A stretch of 64,000 bases of DNA from Helicobacter sp. GTDB taxonomy: Bacteria > Campylobacterota > Campylobacteria > Campylobacterales > Helicobacteraceae. Each line of letters starts with the position of its first letter. The stretch's first letter is position 1. Shown in pieces: positions 26,165-34,532 of this stretch. A program made the translations under genes and the position numbers. A model generated the notes under the pieces. The model did no database searches. It was not told where the DNA came from and saw only the letters and a program-made list of their open reading frames with translations. The stretch spans positions 1-64,000 of the forward strand of contig NZ_JAFVUX010000001.1 in NCBI RefSeq assembly GCF_017502485.1. The letters run 5' to 3'.

Positions 26165-27102
26165 AAAATGCCATCTTATTGCTCTTTTTCAATCGTCTTG
26201 ATACTACACTTACCACCCTAGAGCAAATTGCCAAAGCCCGACCTAAAAAACTCTATCTAGCCGCAGATGGAGGTAGAAATACGATAGAAAAAAGGCAGAT
26301 TGCTACTATACGCGCAAGTGTCTTAGAACATATTACTTGGGAGTGCGAGATATGCACACGATTTTTAGATACAAATCTTGGCTGTAAGATAGCTGTAAGC
26401 TCTGCTATATCGTGGTTTTTCTCACACGAAAAGCAAGGCATTATCCTAGAAGATGATTGCCTGCCAACGCTAAGCTTTTTTAGATTCTGCGATGAGCTTT
26501 TGGAGCGTTATGCTAAGCAAGAAAATATTTTTATGATAAGTGGCTGGAGTGCGCTTGATTTTGCCAAAAACACTTCAGTCAATACGCTTAGCCCAAAAGC
26601 ACAGCTGCAAGAAGACTACTTTTTTTCTAAATACCCACATATTTGGGGCTGGGCTAGCTGGGCTAGAGCGTGGCAAAAATATCAGCTAGAGTTTAGCGAC
26701 TTTGAAGCAGAATTTAGCCTACTTGATAATTTTTACTCCGTGAGAGAAAGGCGATATTGGTATAAAATTTTTAAATCCTATTCTCAAGGTAAGATAGACA
26801 CTTGGGACTATCCACTTGTGCATAGTATATGGAAGCACAAGGGGCTTTGCATTTATCCTAAGAATAATATGATTGCAAACATCGGTTTTAATCGAAGCGA
26901 TGCCACTCATACCACAGGAGATTCTAAATTTGCCACAATGCCAAGCTATGATATTGTTTTCCCGCTCAAACATCCAAATGCAATCACGCCTAATATTGTA
27001 ATGGATTACATAAGCTTCGCTATAACTTTTACACCATTATCCATACTAGTGAGAATTGCTAGAAAAATACGCAAATATCTGCCACTACAACCTAATACAT
27101 AA
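26149..27102 (+). CDS. Glycosyltransferase B, same family as A
   Basis: A 317-residue protein with NAILLLFFNRLDTTLTTLEQI at the start, GIILEDDCLPTLSFF (metal-binding DD) near 100 and PHIWGWASWARAW near 163, matching the family of gene A. The C-terminus is basic and lacks a membrane segment. The start overlaps the stop of gene A (TAATG) and lies in a hairpin loop, so translation probably depends on ribosomes leaving gene A. No G tract inside. The sugar it transfers is unknown. Confidence 0.75.
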   Translation: MAYVCQNAILLLFFNRLDTTLTTLEQIAKARPKKLYLAADGGRNTIEKRQIATIRASVLEHITWECEICTRFLDTNLGCKIAVSSAISWFFSHEKQGIILEDDCLPTLSFFRFCDELLERYAKQENIFMISGWSALDFAKNTSVNTLSPKAQLQEDYFFSKYPHIWGWASWARAWQKYQLEFSDFEAEFSLLDNFYSVRERRYWYKIFKSYSQGKIDTWDYPLVHSIWKHKGLCIYPKNNMIANIGFNRSDATHTTGDSKFATMPSYDIVFPLKHPNAITPNIVMDYISFAITFTPLSILVRIARKIRKYLPLQPNT

Positions 27103-27151
27103 TCAGCCAATCTTTGCTACAATGTCTCAAAATCACAAGAAAGTCTCCTAA

Positions 27152-28087
27152 ATGAATCAAAGCCCCCAATCACCGAAGCTACCGCTTGTCTCTGTTGTTA
27201 CGATTGTTTATAATGATATAGCCCATATTGCAGAAACAATGGATTCTGTGGTGGGACAGAACTACCCACATATACAATACATCATCATTGATGGTGCAAG
27301 CAGTGATGGCACAAAAGAAAAGATTTTAGAATACATCACTTCGTGTGCGAAAGTAGATTCTCAAGCAGATTCTAACAAAATAGAATCTTTAGAACATACA
27401 GAGCAAAATAGCAGAATCTACCTTACAGCCACACATAGAGAGAAAAATCTTTTTTTTCAATTCCTAAGTGAGTGCGATAGCGGAATCTATGATGCGATGA
27501 ATAAGGGTATAGAGCTTGCCACAGGGCAGTGGTGCAACTTTATGAATTGTGGGGATAGACTTTATAGCCCAAATACGCTAAAAGAGTTTTTCACACATTT
27601 TTTACAAAGCTCGCTAGACTCATCACAAGCAGCTCCCCAAATCATCTATGGCGATGCCCAGCTTATCTATGATGACACACATTCTAAGATTCTCTATGCC
27701 TCCACAAAACCACATAAATACCACCACCATTTTATCCATCAATCCGCCTTTATTGCCACACCCCTTATGCAAAAGTATCGCTACGACACAGGCTTTAAAA
27801 TCGCAGGAGACACGGACTTTTTCGCCAAGGCTTACAATAATGGAGCGAGATTCCAGTATATCCCGCTTGTGATTGCAAGCTTTAGCCTGCAAGGCGTAAG
27901 CTCTAGGCTCTCGTGGCAGATGTTTAAAGAAGACTGCCAAATCGGCTATAAATACAATCGCCTTTTCCCTTTACTCCACGCACTTAAATATCTTTTTTGG
28001 ATAATCCCACGCGTATGTGTCCGCGAGCTTATCCCAGCAAGATTCCGCAGCCAAGCTAGAATCTTACTAGGCAAGAAAACAAGCTAA
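27152..28087 (+). CDS. Family-2 glycosyltransferase C (WcaA-like)
   Basis: A 311-residue GT2 protein: SVVTIVYNDIAHIAETMDSV opens the domain, IIDGASSDGT binds the nucleotide, and IYDAMNKGIELATGQWCNFMNCGD carries the region before the DxD-like site. YRYDTGFKIAGDTDFFAKAY follows. It is like WcaA or PglI-type GTs that act on lipid-linked glycans. It has its own small gap with TACAAT at 27118 and no G tract. An insertion of about 20 Ser/Asp-rich residues (VDSQADSNKIESLEH) after IIDGASS is unlike relatives and carries GATTCTA motifs. Confidence 0.85.
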   Translation: MNQSPQSPKLPLVSVVTIVYNDIAHIAETMDSVVGQNYPHIQYIIIDGASSDGTKEKILEYITSCAKVDSQADSNKIESLEHTEQNSRIYLTATHREKNLFFQFLSECDSGIYDAMNKGIELATGQWCNFMNCGDRLYSPNTLKEFFTHFLQSSLDSSQAAPQIIYGDAQLIYDDTHSKILYASTKPHKYHHHFIHQSAFIATPLMQKYRYDTGFKIAGDTDFFAKAYNNGARFQYIPLVIASFSLQGVSSRLSWQMFKEDCQIGYKYNRLFPLLHALKYLFWIIPRVCVRELIPARFRSQARILLGKKTS

Positions 28088-28110
28088 CTCACACTACAAG
28101 GAGATTTTAT

Positions 28111-28353
28111 GCATCCTCACACTCCATCAAAAGCCCACACTATAAAGGCACTTTATACAAAGCTAGACACAAGATTCAAGCACTTTTTGGACAAATAGAC
28201 TTTGTCCCAAGTGGGCATTTCCACTCACCCATTACTAATGCCAAAGAGTAGAAGCAGACAAAGCCAAGTAGCTTGCAATACTGCAAAAGCCTCTGTTTTT
28301 AGATGCGAATAATATTGAGCTTTTTGAAAAGCAGCTTGAGCAATTTTGCTAGC
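28111..28353 (+). pseudogene. Remnant of a SAM-dependent methyltransferase gene
   Basis: The stretch starts at an ATG with AAGGAG 10 bases upstream and reads 29 residues to a stop. Shifting frame afterwards gives FVPSGHFHSPI, the usual opening of a methyltransferase family found in glycan clusters. Later, after another shift, come LFLDANNIELFEKQLEQF before a stop. Several stops and shifts make it non-functional. The rest of the gap (28354-28587) holds only AT-rich sequence and a promoter-like TATGAT before gene D. Confidence 0.6.
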
Positions 28354-28587
28354 TATTGTTAATTAGCCTTAATTAAGAGAGGCTTTAGGAGAGAGATGGT
28401 GTGCTTAACACTCTTTGAGCAGAAGCGTTATAGTGTGGTATATGGCAGTGCTAGACAGACAAAAGGCTAAAGTCTCTAACGCACTTAAAAGAGTGGAGAC
28501 ATTTACCAAAGACAAAATCACGCGTGTAAAGCGAGTTTTAATCAAACCCCAGTTATGATACGAATACCTACACCCTAAGGACACATA

Positions 28588-29079
28588 TTGCGCCCTTTTA
28601 TCTCTATCATTATCCCTGCCTATAATGTAGAATCCACCATCGCGCGCTGTTTGGATTCTTGTATCAACCAAAGCTTACACGATATAGAAATGATCATTAT
28701 AGATGACTACAGCAGTGATAGCTCGATACAAATCGCGCAAGATTATGCCAAGCAAGACCCTAGAATCCATATCGTGCATAATGAAAAAAATCTTGGGCTT
28801 TTTAGCACACGCATAGCAGGAGAGAGAGTAGCAAGAGGAGAATACATCTTGCCCCTAGATAGCGATGACTTTATAGAGTCAAGCACTTGCAAGAGACTCT
28901 ATCGCTTGCTACATAATCTAGCAGACTCCACCCCACTAGAGCAGCTCACACTCCTAGCCAATAAAAAAGCATATAAAAATCCCGTTGGGGGGGGGGCAGC
29001 ACCAAGCTACGCGTGCCAGCTCTGTTATAGCGCATACATCTCCTCATATACTTCAAGGCAGCTATACTATGCCGCCTAA
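28588..29079 (+). CDS. Phase-variable GT2 N-terminal domain, gene D
   Basis: A 163-residue frame that starts at TTG 28588, seven bases after AAGG. It has the GT2 domain FISIIIPAYNVES, IIIDDYSSDS and LPLDSDDFIE (DxD-like). At residue 134 the G10 tract T2 intervenes, and a short unrelated tail ends YYAA at a stop overlapping the start of gene E. The acceptor half of a normal GT2 (another 150 or more residues) is missing. With one G less the frame would run on into gene E and give a two-domain protein of about 508 residues. As found, it is probably a truncated, non-catalytic or coupling form. Confidence 0.65.
   Translation: MRPFISIIIPAYNVESTIARCLDSCINQSLHDIEMIIIDDYSSDSSIQIAQDYAKQDPRIHIVHNEKNLGLFSTRIAGERVARGEYILPLDSDDFIESSTCKRLYRLLHNLADSTPLEQLTLLANKKAYKNPVGGGAAPSYACQLCYSAYISSYTSRQLYYAA
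28987..28996 (+). repeat. Poly-G tract T2 (G10) in gene D
   Basis: Ten G followed by CAGCA. G10 gives GGGAAPSYA and ends at 29079. G9 would give GGGQHQATR and continue through the frame of gene E, fusing the two. Both outcomes are open in the sequence. Confidence 0.9.
29056..29077 (+). promoter_or_regulatory. Start-codon hairpin of gene E
   Basis: AGGCAG pairs with CCGCCT (five of six positions) around a loop that holds the ATG at 29069. AAGG of the left arm is the only Shine-Dalgarno. The stop of gene D lies two bases after the right arm. Confidence 0.5.
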
Positions 29080-30112
29080 AATCTCTATCATTATCCCCAC
29101 CTACAATGTAGAATCCTACATTGAAAGATGTTTAGAATCTTGTATTAATCAAACCTTGAATGATATAGAAATTATTGTAGTAGATGATTGCGGGAATGAT
29201 AACTCCATAAAAATTGCACAAAGTTATGCAAATAAAGATTGCAGAATCAAAATTATCCATAATAAAAAGAATCTAGGCACATTTGCTACGCGCATTGTGG
29301 GCATTAGGCAGGCTTTGGGGGAGTATATAGCCTTTTTGGACGCTGATGATTATCTAACAGCCAATGCGTGTGAGATCTCCTATAGTGCTGCACAAACGCC
29401 TACACAAGCCAAAAGCACCACAAACCCTAGCAAAGCAAAGCAAAGCCCCCAAGAGCCTGATGCAAGTCCGGATATTGTGTTTTTTGGTATGCGCTTTGAG
29501 CCGCGTACATTCAAGCGCGTAAGTCCCCCTGTGCCTTGCAAGCCACTTTTCGGAGATGAAGTGCTGTATGAAGTCTTCGCCCATTGTGCCACACCTCCGT
29601 GGCACATATGGGCGAAGCTTTATAAAGCTTCGCACATACGAGACGCGATCGAGAAGCTCGTGGCACATATGGGCGAAGATGTCCGCCTAACAATGGCAGA
29701 AGATGTGCTTAAAAGCTTTTGGCTAACAGCACTAGCACAAAGGAGTATCGGCATACCTGATAAGCTCTATGTCTATTGCGACTCTAGCTCCTCGATCACG
29801 CGCAAAATCGATGCAAAAACGCGCGATAAAAAGATTGCTGATATAGGGCAAGTGCTCACCGAGCTTAGTAAGCTCTCTCAAGTTGATTGCCTACGCGCTA
29901 ATGCAAGCTTTAGTATCGCGCAAAGGCGTGCAATTGCCATCCTTACAAGCGTGCAAGTCCTAGAGCACCGCTATGATGGGCTGATAAATGGCAGTTGGGG
30001 GGGGGCGGTATATATTATGGCTTGTCTCAAGTCTCTACGCTACCATCGCAAGTGGCAGACCTTTATGCGCTTGTTTACTTGTATCTTTTCTCTAGGGTAT
30101 ATCAAGCTCTAA
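29069..30112 (+). CDS. Phase-variable family-2 glycosyltransferase E
   Basis: A 347-residue GT2 protein. N-terminal domain: ISIIIPTYNVESYIERCL, VVDDCGNDNS, FLDADDYLTA. The later part has WHIWAKLYKAS and DKLYVYCDSSSSITRK, with a disordered Pro/Ser/Gln-rich insert (TPTQAKSTTNPSKAKQ) between. A G9 tract lies 38 residues from the end. At G9 the protein ends IFSLGYIKL. At G10 the frame continues for 75 codons to a stop overlapping the start of gene F. Start at ATG 29069 in the hairpin; the frame is also open upstream through the gene D tract. A 19-base direct repeat (29599, 29660) is read in two frames within it. Confidence 0.8.
   Translation: MPPKISIIIPTYNVESYIERCLESCINQTLNDIEIIVVDDCGNDNSIKIAQSYANKDCRIKIIHNKKNLGTFATRIVGIRQALGEYIAFLDADDYLTANACEISYSAAQTPTQAKSTTNPSKAKQSPQEPDASPDIVFFGMRFEPRTFKRVSPPVPCKPLFGDEVLYEVFAHCATPPWHIWAKLYKASHIRDAIEKLVAHMGEDVRLTMAEDVLKSFWLTALAQRSIGIPDKLYVYCDSSSSITRKIDAKTRDKKIADIGQVLTELSKLSQVDCLRANASFSIAQRRAIAILTSVQVLEHRYDGLINGSWGGAVYIMACLKSLRYHRKWQTFMRLFTCIFSLGYIKL
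29599..29678 (+). repeat. Direct repeat and palindrome inside gene E
   Basis: GTGGCACATATGGGCGAAG occurs at 29599-29617 and 29660-29678, 61 bases apart, so it is read as WHIWAK in one copy and VAHMGED in the other. An 18-base perfect palindrome (GAAGCTTTATAAAGCTTC, 29614-29631) starts within the first copy. Confidence 0.85.
29997..30005 (+). repeat. Poly-G tract T3 (G9) in gene E
   Basis: Nine G followed by CGGTATATA. At G9 the protein ends SLGYIKL at 30112; at G10 it would continue to the stop at 30228. The same pair of endings is seen in the homologue at tract T6. Confidence 0.9.
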
Positions 30113-30227
30113 GCCCCAAATCACAGCAAACTTCTTTAGAAAACAAACGACGACACTCAGCATTAACCAATATTGCTTTAGAAGTTACAACTTACTCTAG
30201 CGACTCTAACCAAATGGTGGTGGCATA

Positions 30228-32510
30228 ATGCAAGCCTCACTAGAATCTAGCGCATTCGCTAAAGTAGCTATCTTAATCATCCGCTCAAATCCCTGCGACC
30301 CAGACACAAGAGTGCAAAAAATCGCCACCAGCCTAGCCAAACAGCGTGCCAAAGTCCGTGTGCTTGCGTGGGATAGAAGCAATGCGCAAGACTCTAGTGC
30401 CCCACTCTTGCCACACACGCCTACTATACTTGTTCATAGGCTAGGCATTAAAGCTGGCTATGGGGTAGGACTAAGAAATATCCTCCCCTTACTTCTCTTC
30501 CAAACTAAAACTCTCTTGTATCTATGGAGACATCGCAAGCATATCGACATACTCCACGCCTGCGACCTTGACACAGCGCTACCCGCACTTTGTATAGCAA
30601 AGCTTTGTAATAAGCCTTTAATCTATGATATTTTTGACTACTATGTTGATACCTTCAATGTCCCTAGAATCCTAAAGCCACTTATCAAGTCGCTAGAAAC
30701 CTTTGTCATAAACCATAGCGATGCTTGTATCATTTGTGCAAAATCTCGCCTAGAGCAAATTGCCCCAAGCAAGCCCAAAGCCCTAGAAGTTATCCACAAT
30801 GCCCCCAAGAAGCCTGCAACTATCAAGCCATTTTCCTTACTAGATTCTAGTCCTAGTAGGATCAAAATCGCCTATGTCGGCGTGCTTTCTCACGCTCGCT
30901 ACCTACCAGAGCTACTAGAGCTGATTAAATCCACGCCAAGCTTTGAGCTACATATCGCTGGATTTGGGATTTTGCAAGAACTAGTAGAGAGCTATGCCAA
31001 AAACACGCCAAACATTAGCTTCTATGGGAAGATCTGCTATGAAGACACCCTAGCCCTAGAATCTGCTTGCGACATCATAACCGCACTCTATGACCCAAGC
31101 GTACCCAATCACATCTACGCCGCACCCAATAAATTCTACGAATCACTTCTACTAGGTAAGCCTGTGGTAATGGTCCAAGGCACAGGAATGAGCGAGATTG
31201 TAGAAGCCCTAAATATTGGCGCAGTGATTGACTTTAGCCCACGCAATCTAACACAAGCCTTTATCACCCTAGCAAAGAGCGATACAAAAGAGTTGCAAGC
31301 GCGCAGAAAGAGACTCTATGATGAGCAGTTTGCTTGGGAGATTATGGAGCAGCGATTATGGAATCTCTATAAGCCATTTGCCCCAAATCTCTGCAAGCTA
31401 CTTGTCGTCGTGCTCTTTGGCACGCGCCCTGAAGCCATCAAGCTAGCTCCGCTTATCAAGCAACTAGAAGAGTGCGAGAAGTTTCTTATCTGCACTATTA
31501 CTAGCGGACAACACACAGATGCGATGCTCTCACCCATTTTGCAAGCCTTTGATATAACGCCTAGCTATAATCTATCCATACACGCAGCACACCAAAGCCT
31601 AGAGTCTATCAGCTGCAAGCTTCTCTCCCATCTCTCCCCACTGCTAAAGCACATAGAGCCAGAGTTGCTGTGTATCCACGGCGATACGACCACCGCCTAT
31701 ATAGGCGCATTATGTGGATTCTACCAGCATATCCCCATAGCACATATTGAAGCAGGACTACGCACTTATGATATACACACACCCTTCCCAGAAGAGTTTA
31801 ACCGCCAAGCCATAGCCCTAATTGCCACCTACCACTTCACCCCCACCAAAACCACCAAAGCACATCTACTCAATGAGCGCGTGAGAGAATCTAGCATTTT
31901 TGTCGTGGGCAACACTGCCATAGATGCCCTGCGCACAACTATTAGCAAGAGCTTCACTCACCCATTGCTAGAGTGGCTAGGCACTAGCAAATGTCTTTTA
32001 CTAACAGCTCATAGAAGGGAGAATCTAGGCAAAAATTTAGCGCAGATTTTTAGTGCAGTGAATGCCCTACTAGAATCTATCCCAGATCTTAAAGTCATCT
32101 ACCCCATTCACCCAAACCCAGCCATACAAAAAAGTGCGCAAGAGCACCTTAAATCCCAAGAGCGGCTACGCATTATCCCCCCACTTGATGTAATTGCTTT
32201 CCACAATCTTTTATACAGAGCTGATATTATCCTAACAGATAGTGGTGGCATCCAAGAAGAAGCCCCCGCTTTGCATAAGCCTGTGCTTGTGCTACGCGAT
32301 AGCACAGAGCGCGTAGAAGGGCTAGAAGCTGGCACACTAAAGCTTGTGGGACTAGATCCGCAAAATATCTTCCACACCGCTTATGAGCTACTACATAATC
32401 AAGCGCTCTATGCGACAATGACAGCCAAGCAAAACCCCTATGGCGATGGTACAAGTGCTAAACAAATCGCTAGTATTTTAGAAAATCTCTTAGGGGGGGG
32501 GCAGCACTAA
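30228..32510 (+). CDS. GT4 glycosyltransferase fused to UDP-GlcNAc 2-epimerase, gene F
   Basis: A 760-residue two-enzyme protein. Residues 1-380 are a GT-B glycosyltransferase: VAILIIRSNPCDPDTRVQKIA, HACDLDTALPAL, IAYVGVLSHARYL and YAAPNKFYESLLLGKPVV with the GT4 acidic residue near the end. From about residue 388 a complete WecB-type epimerase follows: VLFGTRPEAIKLAPL, CIHGDTTTAYIGAL, IEAGLRTYD, PFPEEFNRQ and TDSGGIQEEAP. It would make UDP-ManNAc. A G9 tract at the last codons gives GGGQH and a stop. At G10 a 92-residue tail reads to the start of gene G. The start at 30228 overlaps the longer tail of gene E. Confidence 0.85.
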   Translation: MQASLESSAFAKVAILIIRSNPCDPDTRVQKIATSLAKQRAKVRVLAWDRSNAQDSSAPLLPHTPTILVHRLGIKAGYGVGLRNILPLLLFQTKTLLYLWRHRKHIDILHACDLDTALPALCIAKLCNKPLIYDIFDYYVDTFNVPRILKPLIKSLETFVINHSDACIICAKSRLEQIAPSKPKALEVIHNAPKKPATIKPFSLLDSSPSRIKIAYVGVLSHARYLPELLELIKSTPSFELHIAGFGILQELVESYAKNTPNISFYGKICYEDTLALESACDIITALYDPSVPNHIYAAPNKFYESLLLGKPVVMVQGTGMSEIVEALNIGAVIDFSPRNLTQAFITLAKSDTKELQARRKRLYDEQFAWEIMEQRLWNLYKPFAPNLCKLLVVVLFGTRPEAIKLAPLIKQLEECEKFLICTITSGQHTDAMLSPILQAFDITPSYNLSIHAAHQSLESISCKLLSHLSPLLKHIEPELLCIHGDTTTAYIGALCGFYQHIPIAHIEAGLRTYDIHTPFPEEFNRQAIALIATYHFTPTKTTKAHLLNERVRESSIFVVGNTAIDALRTTISKSFTHPLLEWLGTSKCLLLTAHRRENLGKNLAQIFSAVNALLESIPDLKVIYPIHPNPAIQKSAQEHLKSQERLRIIPPLDVIAFHNLLYRADIILTDSGGIQEEAPALHKPVLVLRDSTERVEGLEAGTLKLVGLDPQNIFHTAYELLHNQALYATMTAKQNPYGDGTSAKQIASILENLLGGGQH
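32493..32501 (+). repeat. Poly-G tract T4 (G9) at the end of gene F
   Basis: Nine G followed by CAGCACTAA. At G9 the protein ends GGGQH. At G10 the frame reads GGGAALRLK and continues for about 92 codons without a stop, ending EADYVAA at 32779 within the hairpin of gene G. Confidence 0.9.
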
Positions 32511-32639
32511 GACTTAAGGTTTATACTTTTGCAGATTCTAGCACTGCCCTTTTCTTGTCATTGCAAGTCCTACTAGGCAAAGCACAGCAATCAACCAGCC
32601 CAGAACTGACACCTTTAAAAATTCACAAGACTCTAGGAT

Positions 32640-32755
32640 TTTGCGATGAGAAATGTGGGCTGCAAGAAAAATTGCAAGGGAGCTACCTAAGTGGTAGTAA
32701 CCGCAGGGATTTTTCACCACTCCCGCATCTATCGCTAAAAGCTAAATTGACCTTA
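32640..32755 (+). repeat. Tail repeat, copy 1
   Basis: About 110 bases that recur at 36345-36462 with some 85-90% identity by eye. The shared frame reads EKCGLQ, GSYL and RRDFSPLPH. It is in the G10 tail of gene F, and a shorter relative lies at 38128-38180. A degenerate palindromic repeat (GTCATTGCAAG to GCAATCAA) lies before it at 32556-32600. Confidence 0.7.
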
Positions 32756-32756
32756 G

Positions 32757-32777
32757 AGGCAGACTATGTCGCTGCCT
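32757..32777 (+). promoter_or_regulatory. Start-codon hairpin of gene G
   Basis: AGGCAG and CTGCCT form a perfect 6-bp stem around a 9-base loop with the ATG at 32766. The G10 tail of gene F stops at 32779, two bases after the right arm, so a ribosome on that tail would have to open the hairpin. Confidence 0.6.
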
Positions 32778-34532
32778 AAGCTCCTCCACCTAGCCTCCGA
32801 CACCTTCAAAGGCGGCGCAGAGAGTGTATTTCGCAACACCATAGAAGCCACCCTAGAATCCAAGCAGTTTGACATCTATGTCGCAAGCTGCGATGAGCTG
32901 CCCCCTTGCGACATAGACAATGCGCATTTTTTACACCTTGATGATTGGCAGCTCTATCCAAAATGGCGCGGAGCATATAAATACATCTTCAACCCCACTA
33001 ATTACAAACGGCTTAAAGCCTTTCTTTTTACTATCAAGCCAGATATTATCCACACGCAAAACTACCTCTCCCGCCTAAGCCCTAGCGTGCTTTTCGCCCT
33101 ACAAGCCTATAGGGCAAAGCACCTAAAAGTAAAGCTCATCTACACGCAGCACGGCTTTGGACCTTGCGCAAATGGCGGGCTATACAACTATGCCAAGGGG
33201 CAAATTTGCGAGAAATGTATAGGGCATAGCAAAGGTTTGCGCATAGCCTATGAAAACTGCGATAGAAGAGGGAGAATCCACTCGATTTTAAAAGCCCTGC
33301 GCGTGCCATTTTACCAAGGGGCATTTTTGCAGGAAAAAGAGCTTTTTGACACGATTATTTGCGTGGGGGAGTTTCAGCGATCAAAACACATCCAAGATGG
33401 CTGGGATAGCTCCAAGCTAATCACCCTTACAAACCCGATAGAAACGCACTTTTACAACCCACACATATCGCTACAAGATAAGCAGGACTTGCTCGTGTTT
33501 TTTGGCAGGCTCTCCCCGGAGAAAAATGTCCCCCTGCTACTCCACGCCTTTGCCAATCTGCTTAAACTCCCTCGCTTCTCTCACTACAAACTCCTTATTA
33601 TAGGTGATGGCGATGATAAGCCAAAATGCCTAGAGCTAGCAAACCGCCTATTGCAACACTTAGATATAAAGCTAGAATCTAGGCTAGATTCTAGCTCCAA
33701 AACCCCAAATACACAGAGCAAGCCAAGTCCGCTTCCTTACATCTTTTTACCAGCGCGTTCTCCCAAAGAGCTAGCCGAGATTCTAGCTAAGGCAAAGCTA
33801 TCAATCCTGCCAAGCCTGTGGTATGAGACCTTTGGGCTAACCATTGTAGAATCTATCTTAGCCGGAGCTATCCCCATAGCAAGCGAGCTAGGAGCTATGC
33901 AAGAGACCATTGCTAGTTTTTATGGCAAAAGCTTTAGCTTTGACCCGCACCAAGCCCTGCAAGATAGCAATATACAAAGCCTAGAAGTGTGCATCATAAA
34001 TACCCTAGACTCTTATGAGAGCGAATTTGCCACCTTGCTACAAAAGCGCGAAGAAATTATGCAAAACCTGCACTCCCACCACTATCTAAAAAAGCTTATA
34101 AACCTTTATCTCTATGGGGGGGGGGGCATAATAACTATTGAGCTATCTTTGCTTAAACTTTATGCACTTGCTTGCTATCTCAACTCTCCTGTCCAATTTG
34201 CCCCTGCCCTGCCCCCACAGGAGCTAAAGCAAATCCTAGCCCTTGCCAAGCTCTCTATCTCGCCAAGCCTACTCAATGAGACCTTTGGGCTAACCATTGT
34301 AGAGTCTATGCTCTCTGGCACACCAGCCCTAGTGGCAAACCGCCAAGAGCTTAGCACCACAGCGCAGAGGTTTGGGGGCTTTGTGTTTGATGACTTGGAG
34401 CAGGAGCTATGCAAGATTTTAGATGAGTATGAAGCGCATTTCACGCACTTTTTACAAGAGCGTGAAAGGGCTAGCTCCTATATCCTCTCTCGCCCTTATT
34501 ACAAAGAGCTTTATGCAATCTATACGCGCTAG
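32766..34532 (+). CDS. Phase-variable GT4 glycosyltransferase with a doubled C-terminal module, gene G
   Basis: A 588-residue protein. Residues 1-450 form a whole GT-B enzyme: LLHLASDTFKGGAESVFRNT, a cysteine cluster (GPCANGG, CEKCIGHSKG, ENCDRRG), FFGRLSPEKNV, and KAKLSILPSLWYETFGLTIVES with the GT4 donor-site Glu residues. Then the G11 tract (34116-34126). After it comes a second copy of the C-terminal module only, LAKLSISPSLLNETFGLTIVES to the end. At G10 or G9 the protein would stop within a few residues of the tract, giving a single enzyme. The extra module is divergent, so it is an old duplication or came from a relative. The middle holds a palindromic pair of TAGAATCTA motifs. Confidence 0.8.
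   Translation: MSLPKLLHLASDTFKGGAESVFRNTIEATLESKQFDIYVASCDELPPCDIDNAHFLHLDDWQLYPKWRGAYKYIFNPTNYKRLKAFLFTIKPDIIHTQNYLSRLSPSVLFALQAYRAKHLKVKLIYTQHGFGPCANGGLYNYAKGQICEKCIGHSKGLRIAYENCDRRGRIHSILKALRVPFYQGAFLQEKELFDTIICVGEFQRSKHIQDGWDSSKLITLTNPIETHFYNPHISLQDKQDLLVFFGRLSPEKNVPLLLHAFANLLKLPRFSHYKLLIIGDGDDKPKCLELANRLLQHLDIKLESRLDSSSKTPNTQSKPSPLPYIFLPARSPKELAEILAKAKLSILPSLWYETFGLTIVESILAGAIPIASELGAMQETIASFYGKSFSFDPHQALQDSNIQSLEVCIINTLDSYESEFATLLQKREEIMQNLHSHHYLKKLINLYLYGGGGIITIELSLLKLYALACYLNSPVQFAPALPPQELKQILALAKLSISPSLLNETFGLTIVESMLSGTPALVANRQELSTTAQRFGGFVFDDLEQELCKILDEYEAHFTHFLQERERASSYILSRPYYKELYAIYTR
34116..34126 (+). repeat. Poly-G tract T5 (G11) in gene G
   Basis: Eleven G with flanks TAT and CATAA, the same as T8. 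G11 keeps the frame open into the second C-terminal module. G10 gives GGGA and a stop, and G9 gives GGGHNNY and a stop. Confidence 0.9.
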
